Below the pieces are notes generated by a model. That model was not told where the DNA came from and did not search any database. It worked only from the letters and a program-made list of their open reading frames with translations. Shown one piece after another: positions 16,644 through 23,885 of a stretch of 64,000 bases of DNA. Positions within the stretch are counted from its first letter, which is position 1. Each line of letters opens with the position of its first letter. The translations under genes and the position numbers were made by a program. The stretch is from Oricola indica (GTDB lineage Bacteria; Pseudomonadota; Alphaproteobacteria; Rhizobiales; Rhizobiaceae), in contig NZ_JAINFJ010000008.1 in NCBI RefSeq assembly GCF_019966595.1, forward strand, positions 62,001-126,000. Direction: 5' to 3'.

Positions 16644-17261
16644 TCAGTCGAATTCGGCTTCGCCCGCAAGCGCGTCGGCCAGCATGTCCTCATATTCGTC
16701 ATGCGGCACGTCGATCGCGCCGAAACGCTTCAGGTGTTCGGTCGTGAACTGCGTGTCCAGCAGCACAAAACCACGCTCTCTTAGCCGTTCGACAAGATGG
16801 ACGAGGCAAATCTTGGACGCGTCGGTCTTTCGCGAGAACATGCTCTCGCCGAAGAAGGCGCGGCCCAGCGTGACCCCGTAGAGCCCGCCGACGAGCTGGT
16901 CGTCGTCCCATGCCTCGACCGAGTGCGCGTGCCCCATACCGTGCAATTGGCAATAGAGGTCCCGTATCGTCCGGTTGATCCATGTGCGTTCGCGGTCGGT
17001 CGTCGTCTCCGCGCAGGCGCCGATGACCTGCCGGAACGCCGTGTTGATACGGATGTCGAAGGGCGCCTGTCGCACCTTCTTGGCGAGGCTTTTCGGGATG
17101 TGGAAGGCATCGAGCGGCAGCACGCCGCGCATTTCCGGCTGGACCCAGAAGATTTCCGGATCATCCGCATCGTCGGCCATCGGAAAGATGCCGGCCGCAT
17201 AGGCCCGCAGCAGGATCTGCGGTGTCAGGCCGCGCTTTCCACCATCGTCGCTACGTGTCAT
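16644..17261 (-). CDS. aat: Leucyl/phenylalanyl-tRNA--protein transferase
   Basis: Aat adds Leu or Phe from aminoacyl-tRNA to N-terminal Arg or Lys of proteins, marking them for ClpAPS. The 205-residue protein has the family motifs: [89 protein letters not shown] and [17 protein letters not shown]. It is the last gene of a leftward cluster, 36 bp after accC. Confidence 0.96.
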   Translation of the reverse strand: MTRSDDGGKRGLTPQILLRAYAAGIFPMADDADDPEIFWVQPEMRGVLPLDAFHIPKSLAKKVRQAPFDIRINTAFRQVIGACAETTTDRERTWINRTIRDLYCQLHGMGHAHSVEAWDDDQLVGGLYGVTLGRAFFGESMFSRKTDASKICLVHLVERLRERGFVLLDTQFTTEHLKRFGAIDVPHDEYEDMLADALAGEAEFD

Positions 17262-17297
17262 TGCGCCGGCGCTCCCGCGCGCGGACGCCGCCCGGCG

Positions 17298-18647
17298 TTA
17301 CGGGGCGGACGATGCCGCAAGGTACTTTTCCAGCCAGTGAATATCGTAATCGCCATTGGCGATGTCGATGTTCTGCACGAGGTCCTGGAACAACGGCAAC
17401 GTCGACTTGATGCCATCTACCACGAACTCGTCGAGACAGCGCCGCAGACGCATCATGCATTCGACGCGGTTGCGGCCATGCACGATCAGCTTGCCGATCA
17501 GGCTGTCGTAATAGGGCGGGATGCGGTAGCCGGCATAGACGCCTGAATCGACGCGCACGCCCAGCCCGCCGGGCGTGTGGTAGTGGGTGATCGTGCCGGG
17601 GGAGGGCATAAAGGTCCGCGCATCCTCGGCATTGATGCGGCACTCGATCGCGTGACCCTCGAAGGTGATCTCGCTCTGGCGCACCGACAGGCCCGCACCG
17701 GCTGCCACGCGCAACTGCTCATGCACGAGGTCGATGCCGGTAATCGCTTCGGTGACCGGATGTTCGACCTGAAGGCGGGTGTTCATCTCGATGAAATAGA
17801 ACTCGCCATTCTCGTAGAGGAATTCGACCGTGCCCGCGCCGCGATAGCCCATTTCGGCGACCGCATTGGCGCAGATCTCGCCGATTTCCTTGCGCTGCTT
17901 GGCGTTGAGGGCCGGTGAATTGGCTTCTTCCCAGACCTTCTGGTGGCGGCGCTGCAGCGAACAGTCGCGTTCGCCGAGATGGACGCCCGCGCCCTTGCCG
18001 TCGCCGACGACCTGCACCTCGATGTGGCGCGGCTTGCCGAGGAACTTCTCGATATAGACCTCGTCATTGCCGAAGGCCGCACCGGCTTCCGAACGCGCGG
18101 TCTGGAGCGCGACCACGAGGTCGTCCTCCGTGCGCGCGACTTTCATGCCGCGTCCACCGCCGCCGGCCGTCGCCTTGATGATGACCGGATAGCCGATATC
18201 GGCGGCGATACGTTTCGCTTCGCGCTCGTCGCTGACGCCGCCTTCCGAACCGGGGACGACCGGGATGCCGAGCCTTGCGGCCGTGCGCTTCGCCTCGATC
18301 TTGTCGCCCATTATCGAGATGTGCTGGGCGGTCGGGCCGATGAAGGTGATTTCGTGGGCTTCGAGAATCTCGGCGAATTTCGCGTTCTCGGACAGGAAGC
18401 CGTAGCCCGGATGCACGGCATCCGCGCCGGTGATCTCGCAGGCCGCGACGATCTGGTGGATGTTGAGATAGCTGTCGCGCGAAGGCGGCGGTCCGATGCA
18501 GACGCTCTCATCGGCGAGCTTCACATGCATCGCCGATTCGTCGGCCGTCGAATGGACCGCGACGGTCGCGATGCCGAGTTCCTTGCAGGCGCGTAGGACC
18601 CGGAGCGCGATTTCTCCGCGATTGGCGATGAGGACCTTGTTGAACAT
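17298..18647 (-). CDS. accC: Acetyl-CoA carboxylase biotin carboxylase subunit
   Basis: AccC carboxylates the biotin on AccB using ATP and bicarbonate, the first step of fatty-acid synthesis. The 449-residue protein has the family length, the start MFNKVLIANRGEIALRVLRAC, the ATP-grasp glycine loop (KATAGGGGRGMK, about residues 159-170), EKFLGKPRHIEVQVV and FIEMNTRLQVEHPVTE with catalytic glutamate and arginine residues. It follows accB by 18 bp in the leftward unit. Confidence 0.98.
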   Translation of the reverse strand: MFNKVLIANRGEIALRVLRACKELGIATVAVHSTADESAMHVKLADESVCIGPPPSRDSYLNIHQIVAACEITGADAVHPGYGFLSENAKFAEILEAHEITFIGPTAQHISIMGDKIEAKRTAARLGIPVVPGSEGGVSDEREAKRIAADIGYPVIIKATAGGGGRGMKVARTEDDLVVALQTARSEAGAAFGNDEVYIEKFLGKPRHIEVQVVGDGKGAGVHLGERDCSLQRRHQKVWEEANSPALNAKQRKEIGEICANAVAEMGYRGAGTVEFLYENGEFYFIEMNTRLQVEHPVTEAITGIDLVHEQLRVAAGAGLSVRQSEITFEGHAIECRINAEDARTFMPSPGTITHYHTPGGLGVRVDSGVYAGYRIPPYYDSLIGKLIVHGRNRVECMMRLRRCLDEFVVDGIKSTLPLFQDLVQNIDIANGDYDIHWLEKYLAASSAP

Positions 18648-18665
18648 GGGACTTTCCGCTCCGCG

Positions 18666-19145
18666 TTACGCGATGACGACGAGCGGCTGGCCGTATTCCA
18701 CGGGCTCCGAATCGGTGACGAGAATCTCGGTGATCGTGCCCGATTGGGGCGACGGGATCTGGTTCATCGTCTTCATCGCCTCGATAATCAGCAGCGTCTG
18801 GCCTTCCTTGACGGTCTGGCCGACCTTGATGAACGGGTCCGAGCCGGGGGCCGGCGAGAGATAGGCCGTGCCGACCATCGGGGAGGGCACGTCGTTGCCG
18901 GTTTTGGCGGGCGCCGCTGCCGGCGCGTCCGGCTGGGGAGTCGCGGCTTGCGGCGCGGCCGGGGCCGCGGGTGCCGCAGGAGCCGGCGCAGCGGCCTGGA
19001 TGTAGGACGGTGCCGACACTTCGCGCGAGACGCGGATGCGCAGCTCGCCCTGTTCGATTTCGATCTCGGTGAGGTCGGTCTCCGTCAGAATGGCTGCCAG
19101 ATCCTTCACGAGCCCCGTGTCTATCGCCGGCTTATGTTCACCCAT
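18666..19145 (-). CDS. accB: Acetyl-CoA carboxylase biotin carboxyl carrier protein
   Basis: The 159-residue protein has the typical N-terminal helix, an Ala/Pro-rich linker (about residues 50-80) and a C-terminal biotinyl domain with the acceptor Lys125 in EAMKTMN. AccB shuttles carboxybiotin between AccC and the AccAD carboxyltransferase. It lies between aroQ (33 bp) and accC (18 bp), the usual alphaproteobacterial order. Confidence 0.97.
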   Translation of the reverse strand: MGEHKPAIDTGLVKDLAAILTETDLTEIEIEQGELRIRVSREVSAPSYIQAAAPAPAAPAAPAAPQAATPQPDAPAAAPAKTGNDVPSPMVGTAYLSPAPGSDPFIKVGQTVKEGQTLLIIEAMKTMNQIPSPQSGTITEILVTDSEPVEYGQPLVVIA

Positions 19146-19178
19146 GTTGTGCCTCGAAAAATACCTGTCTCATGTCCG

Positions 19179-19619
19179 TCAACGTTTCATATGAACGGCG
19201 AGGGCGCGTATCGCAAGCAAATAGCCCTCCGTCCCCAGTCCGCAAATCATTCCCTTCGCCACTGGCGTGATGTGGGAATGATGGCGGAAACGCTCACGTG
19301 CGTGAATGTTGGAAATATGCACCTCGACAACGAGTGCGCCCGAGCCCGAAATGGCGTCGCGCAGCGCGATCGAGGTGTGTGAATAGGCGCCGGGATTGAA
19401 CACGACGCCCGTAGCTTCCCTGCCGGCTTCCTGGATCTTGTCGACGAGCGCACCTTCGTGGTTCGACTGGAATGTCGATACCTCGAAGCCGAGTTCGGCG
19501 CCAAGGCGCTCGCAGGTGGCTTCCACATCGCTCAGGGTCTCCGAACCATAGGTCGCCGGCTCGCGCGTGCCGAGCAGGTTGAGATTCGGTCCGTTGAGGA
19601 TGAGGATGCGATCGGTCAT
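19179..19619 (-). CDS. aroQ: Type II 3-dehydroquinate dehydratase
   Basis: AroQ dehydrates 3-dehydroquinate to 3-dehydroshikimate in the shikimate pathway. The 146-residue length is typical. It shows NGPNLNLLGTREPATYG with the catalytic Arg and Tyr25, QSNHEGALVDKIQEA, and NPGAYSHTSIALRDA followed by VEVHISNIHARERFRHHS. It is upstream of accB, as in many Rhizobiales. Confidence 0.97.
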   Translation of the reverse strand: MTDRILILNGPNLNLLGTREPATYGSETLSDVEATCERLGAELGFEVSTFQSNHEGALVDKIQEAGREATGVVFNPGAYSHTSIALRDAISGSGALVVEVHISNIHARERFRHHSHITPVAKGMICGLGTEGYLLAIRALAVHMKR

Positions 19620-19779
19620 CGCGGGTCGTGCCGTCCCTTGCTGTTCATGCGGAAAGCCGTCGCGCTTCGGTAGAGGCTGTGACGCCCGCCGACAAGGGGA
19701 AAGGCGGGAAATTGCCCGCGAAGCCCCTGTTTCCGCACATTTTTCTTCTCAAAACAGCGTTTTTTGCGCGTTTGCCGCC

Positions 19780-20610
19780 TCAGCAGACCGTCGAGCCGCA
19801 TTCGCGGACATTGGCCACCTTGGTCATCAGGACTTGCTCGCCGAGCGCGCCGGAGACGACCTCGTCGCCGATCACATAGGCCGGCGTGCCGGTGATGCCG
19901 AGTTCGTTGGCGAGTGCGTATGTGGCGCGGATGCGTTCCGAGATGCTCGGGTCTTCCATGCGTGCGCGCAGTTCGGCCTCGTCCGCGCCGAGATCGGTGG
20001 CGATCATCATGGCCGATTCCTCGCTCGCGCGGCCGTCGAAGCCGAGCAGCCGCAGGTGAAATTCCGGGTATTTTTCGGGCATGATATCGGAGAAGGCGAG
20101 CGCGACGCGATGCGACGCCTCCGAATCCGGCCCGAGAATGGGGAATTCCTTGAGGACGAATTTCAGTTCGGGGTCGTTTTCCATCATCGCGATCATGTCC
20201 GACATGGCGCGCTTGCAGTAACCGCAATTGTAGTCGAAGAACTCGACAACGGCGATGTCGCCGTCGGGATTGCCGAGAACCGGATCAGACATGTTGTCGA
20301 AGATGTTGGTCTTCTGCGCCGCGATGGCCTCGCCCTGCTGTTCGCGCTGCGCGACCATCTGCTTTTCCTGAAGGGCGTCCTGCACTTCCAGCATGATTTC
20401 CGGGTTTTCCAGCAGGAACTCGCGAATCGCGGCGTTGATCGCGACCTTGTCGAGAGCCGGAGCGGGCGCAGGCTCGGCGGCGGTTTCCTCCACGACCTCG
20501 ACCGGCATGACCTGCTCGGCAGGCTGCGATGCGAAATAGGTGGCGAAGCCGAGGCCGCCCGCAAAGGCGACGGCTACGGGAAGAACAAGTTTCCAATCCA
20601 GGGCGGGCAT
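19780..20610 (-). CDS. DsbA family disulfide oxidoreductase (ScsC/Com1-like)
   Basis: The 276-residue protein has an N-terminal signal or anchor (LVLPVAVAFAGGLGFATYF), an acidic Ala/Pro stretch, a helical segment (AINAAIREFLLENPEIMLEVQDAL) like the N-terminal domain of ScsC, and a thioredoxin fold with CGYC at Cys129-Cys132 and the cis-proline loop TGTPAYVI. It should act in the periplasm as an oxidase or isomerase of disulfides; the N-terminal helix suggests oligomerisation and isomerase activity. It starts 30 bp after the M48 protease gene. The 160 bp to aroQ hold a weak hairpin but no gene. Confidence 0.92.
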   Translation of the reverse strand: MPALDWKLVLPVAVAFAGGLGFATYFASQPAEQVMPVEVVEETAAEPAPAPALDKVAINAAIREFLLENPEIMLEVQDALQEKQMVAQREQQGEAIAAQKTNIFDNMSDPVLGNPDGDIAVVEFFDYNCGYCKRAMSDMIAMMENDPELKFVLKEFPILGPDSEASHRVALAFSDIMPEKYPEFHLRLLGFDGRASEESAMMIATDLGADEAELRARMEDPSISERIRATYALANELGITGTPAYVIGDEVVSGALGEQVLMTKVANVRECGSTVC

Positions 20611-20640
20611 GATTTATCCTCTCAGGCGGTTCGCGCCGGC

Positions 20641-21987
20641 TTAGCGGCGATTTCTCGGAATTTCAAAGCGTTGTATGTCATCGGCGCGCAGCCATTGCGG
20701 CGTGTTCGGCGGAAAGCGGCGCTTGGCGCGCGCCGCGAAGACCTTGGCTTCCTTATAGCGGCCGGAATGAAAATTCTGTTCGGCCGTGGCGAGATCGGCG
20801 CTGCCGACATCGCCGAGCCGGCCATAGGCCATGGCAAGAAAGCGATATCCCTCGGCGTTGACCGGATCGAGCGACAGCGCGACTTCGAGTTCGCCGACCG
20901 CGCGACGCAGGCTTTGCGGGTCGCCCTGCAAAACCAGTGCGTGGCCAAGTGCGCTCTGGATCAGGCTGGAGCCTCCCTTTTCGAGCCGCGCGGCCTTGTC
21001 GAAAGCGTCCGCCGCACCGCGCGCATTGCCCGCCTTGAGCTGGATTTCGCCTTTTATCTCATAGAGGTAGGGGTTAGACGGGTCGCGCGCGATCAACTTG
21101 TCGATCATCGGCAGCGCGGCGCGCGGGGAGCCGTGCAGGAATTTCGTGATCGTGCGCGCATATTGCGCGGCCTTGCTGCTCTTCGTCTTGCGCGCAAAGC
21201 CTTCCGCCGCCGAGGGGCCGTTGGAATAGGCAAGTATCTTCGCACGCGCCATTTCATGGCGTTCGACGAGGCTCGCCGGATCGGTCTTGTCGAAATAGGG
21301 GCTCTTGCGCGCGGCGGTTTCCAGCGCCGTTATGCGCTCGCGGGGCAGGGGGTGGCTGATCTTGTAGGGGTTGATCCGATCGTTGATCAGGGAGATGCCG
21401 CGGTCGAGCCGCGCGAACGTGGTCAACATGCCCTTCGCCGACTGCCGGGTCTTGTTCAGATAGTCGACCGCCGCACGGTCCGCCGTGAGTTCCTCGCTGC
21501 GCTGATAGGTCAGGAGGCCACGCCGTGCCGCTTCCTGTCCGCCCATCATGATGCCGCTGCCCGCGCCGACGCCGGCGCTGTTTCCGCTGCGCCCCGCCGC
21601 GACCGCGGCCGACACGCCGAGAATGGTCGTCACAGTGGCTATCGTCTGCGCGCGGTCGAGCTGCTGGCGCAGCCGGTCCTGGTGGCCGCCGGCCAGATGC
21701 GCGATTTCATGCGCGAGAACGCCGATCACCTCGTTCGGCGTCTCCGCGAGCGCGATGGTGCCCGTGTTGACGAAGATCTTGGTGCCGGAAACGAACGCGT
21801 TGAAGGAGGGCGAATTGACGAGCACGACATCCGTGCGGTCGGAGCGCAGGCCTGCCGCCTTGAGCAGCGGGCGCGCATAGTCGACCAGCAATTTCTCGAT
21901 TTCTGCGTCACGGACGATCGGCGTGCGCGATTGCGCCGAAGCCGGCAGAACCGCGGCAATCACAAGCGTCGCCGTCGCTATCCACAT
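20641..21987 (-). CDS. M48 family periplasmic metalloprotease with C-terminal TPR-like region (BepA-like)
   Basis: From the ATG at 21987 the protein has 448 residues. A TTG at 22005 would add ARK-like basic residues and a better signal peptide, so that start is possible. The zinc motif HEIAH is at residues 93-97, with the third ligand Glu in the downstream ELTADRAAVDYL motif. The C-terminal half has repeated helical units (YLYEIKGEIQLKAGNARGAADAFDKA, and similar), as in BepA, which degrades misassembled outer-membrane proteins. It heads the leftward cluster with the Dsb-like gene, fitting envelope quality control. Confidence 0.9.
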   Translation of the reverse strand: MWIATATLVIAAVLPASAQSRTPIVRDAEIEKLLVDYARPLLKAAGLRSDRTDVVLVNSPSFNAFVSGTKIFVNTGTIALAETPNEVIGVLAHEIAHLAGGHQDRLRQQLDRAQTIATVTTILGVSAAVAAGRSGNSAGVGAGSGIMMGGQEAARRGLLTYQRSEELTADRAAVDYLNKTRQSAKGMLTTFARLDRGISLINDRINPYKISHPLPRERITALETAARKSPYFDKTDPASLVERHEMARAKILAYSNGPSAAEGFARKTKSSKAAQYARTITKFLHGSPRAALPMIDKLIARDPSNPYLYEIKGEIQLKAGNARGAADAFDKAARLEKGGSSLIQSALGHALVLQGDPQSLRRAVGELEVALSLDPVNAEGYRFLAMAYGRLGDVGSADLATAEQNFHSGRYKEAKVFAARAKRRFPPNTPQWLRADDIQRFEIPRNRR

Positions 21988-22142
21988 CGCCAGTTTGCGC
22001 GCCAATTGGCAAAACTCCGTCGTCTGTGCTTTTAGAGCGCTCACGGTCAGGTGGGCTAGCGCGATTTGCCCGCCAATCATAGCGAAAACAAGGCCCGCAC
22101 ACCGTATCGTGATGGCGGGCCGTGACGCGGGAGCGTGTTGGA

Positions 22143-23297
22143 ATGACGATCTTGTCGGCGCGGGGAGCGGTCGAGCCGTTCTACGCCATGGATGTTTTGC
22201 GCGAGGCCAACGCATTGGCGGACGCCGGGCACGACATTTTGTCGCTGGCGGTGGGCCAGCCCTCCCATTCCGCGCCGAAAGGCGTTCTCGAAGCTGCCGA
22301 GAAGGCGCTGCGCGAGGCCAAGCTCGGTTACACCGACGCGCTGGGCCGCATGGAGACCCGTCGTGCCATCGCCGCGCATTATGCCGAACGCTATGGCGTG
22401 GAGGTGCCGGTCGGGCGGATCGCGGTAACGACGGGGTCGTCGGCCGGATTCTCGCTTGCGTTCCTGGCGGTCACCGATCCGGGAGGCCGGGTCGCGATCA
22501 CCGCGCCCGGTTATCCGGCCTATCGCAACATCATCAAGGCGTTGTCGCTCGAGGCCGTCGAGATCGAGACCGACATGGCCGAGGATCACATGCTGAGCGT
22601 CGACGCGCTGCAGGCCGCGCATCGCGAGAAGCGCATCGACTCGCTGCTGATCGCCAGCCCGGCCAACCCCACGGGAGCCGTGACCGACCGCCACCATCTC
22701 GCCGCGCTGATGGATTTCTGCCGCGACGAGAACATCGCTTTCATCTCCGATGAGATCTATCACGGCCTGCGCTACACCGGCGACGACCGCACGGCGCTGT
22801 CGCATACTGACGACGCGATCGTCATCAATTCCTTTTCAAAATACTACTGCATGACCGGCTGGCGCATCGGCTGGATGGTGCTGCCGGAAGATCTCGTTCG
22901 TCCGGTCGAGCGGCTTGCGCAGAGCCTCTATATCTCCGCGCCGGACCTGTCGCAGCTCGCTGCGCCGGCCGCATTCGGCTGTACGGACGAACTGGAGGCG
23001 ATCAAGGACGGCTACCGCGCGAACCGCGCATTGCTGATGGAACGGTTGCCAGCGATGGGCATATCATTCGCCGCGCCGCCGGATGGCGCGTTTTACGCCT
23101 GGTGCGATGTCAGCGCACACACCAATGATTCCATGGATTTCGCGAAGCGGATGCTCGAGGAAATCCATGTCGCCGCCGCGCCCGGCCTCGATTTTGACCC
23201 GGTGAACGGCCCGCGCTACATGCGTTTTTCCTATGCGGGATCGACGGAGACCATCGCCCGCGCGCTCGACCGCATGGACGGGTGGCTGACAAGCTAA
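22143..23297 (+). CDS. Class I/II pyridoxal-phosphate aminotransferase
   Basis: The 384-residue product has fold type I features: GLxY-like LGYTDALGRMETRRAIAAHY, TTGSSAGF for phosphate binding, ASPANPTGAV, ISDEIYHGLRY with the Asp that contacts the pyridine nitrogen, and the Schiff-base Lys233 in NSFSKYYCMTGWRIGW. It transfers amino groups between an amino acid and a 2-oxoacid; the substrate is uncertain (aspartate or aromatic/alanine type). A GTG at 22122 is possible, but GGGAG precedes the ATG at 22143. It is divergent from the M48 gene. Confidence 0.92.
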   Translation: MTILSARGAVEPFYAMDVLREANALADAGHDILSLAVGQPSHSAPKGVLEAAEKALREAKLGYTDALGRMETRRAIAAHYAERYGVEVPVGRIAVTTGSSAGFSLAFLAVTDPGGRVAITAPGYPAYRNIIKALSLEAVEIETDMAEDHMLSVDALQAAHREKRIDSLLIASPANPTGAVTDRHHLAALMDFCRDENIAFISDEIYHGLRYTGDDRTALSHTDDAIVINSFSKYYCMTGWRIGWMVLPEDLVRPVERLAQSLYISAPDLSQLAAPAAFGCTDELEAIKDGYRANRALLMERLPAMGISFAAPPDGAFYAWCDVSAHTNDSMDFAKRMLEEIHVAAAPGLDFDPVNGPRYMRFSYAGSTETIARALDRMDGWLTS

Positions 23298-23830
23298 TTG
23301 ACCGCTCGCGCCATCTCGGCGAGCTTGTGGACGGTGTTCAGGTTGCGCGCCGTCTTGTCCGCCTTGATGAAGCGGTCGAGCTTCTGTGCAATCACCGAGC
23401 GGCCGAAGCCGTCCGGCGTGTAGACGTAGAGAATGTTGCCCCTGATCTCCGCCGCCTCGTTGTCGGGTGCGATCGCGCGCAATTCGTCAAGATCGGCGTC
23501 CGCCGGCGTGCTGTCCAGAAAGATCAGGTGGAGCGCCTTGCCCGCATCGGCGGGAAAGGGATTGGCCTCGAGCGCCGCTTCGAGATGCTCCAGGGTCAGG
23601 GCGAAAACCGACGGCCTGAACCCGAATTCCCCTTCGATAGAACCGGCGACCGCCTGCGCGACTTTGCCGGCGTCGGTCTCATCCGAGCCGAACACGCAAT
23701 TGCCGCTTTGAATATAGGTCTGAACGCTCGAAAAACCTGATTCCTCAAGCAGTTCGCGCAATCTCTTCATGGGGACGATGTGCTTGTCGCCGACATTGAT
23801 CCCACGCAAGAGAACGATCCAAACGGTCAT
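23294..23830 (-). CDS. DUF1697 domain protein
   Basis: The start MTVWIVLLRGINVGDKHIVPMKRLRELLEESGF is the hallmark DUF1697 N-terminus, followed by YIQSGNCVF and EGEFGFRPSVFALTLEHLEAAL; 178 residues fits the family. The function is unknown. Its stop overlaps the convergent aminotransferase stop by 4 bp. The gene lies downstream of the rne terminator. Confidence 0.92.
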   Translation of the reverse strand: MTVWIVLLRGINVGDKHIVPMKRLRELLEESGFSSVQTYIQSGNCVFGSDETDAGKVAQAVAGSIEGEFGFRPSVFALTLEHLEAALEANPFPADAGKALHLIFLDSTPADADLDELRAIAPDNEAAEIRGNILYVYTPDGFGRSVIAQKLDRFIKADKTARNLNTVHKLAEMARAVN

Positions 23831-23852
23831 GGGCGACAGTCCCCGGAAAGAA

Positions 23853-23877
23853 GAAAGGCGGGACAAGCCCGCCTTTC
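23853..23877 (-). terminator. Intrinsic terminator of rne
   Basis: A perfect 10-bp stem, GAAAGGCGGG and CCCGCCTTTC with a 5-nt loop, lies just downstream of the rne stop on the minus strand and is followed by a short U-rich run (TTCTTT). Confidence 0.75.
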
Positions 23878-23885
23878 AAATCGTC

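Noticed and set aside
19567-22035. 822-residue plus-strand open frame
   Set aside because: Antisense shadow of aroQ, Dsb-like and M48 genes, caused by high GC at third positions; no domain and no ribosome site.
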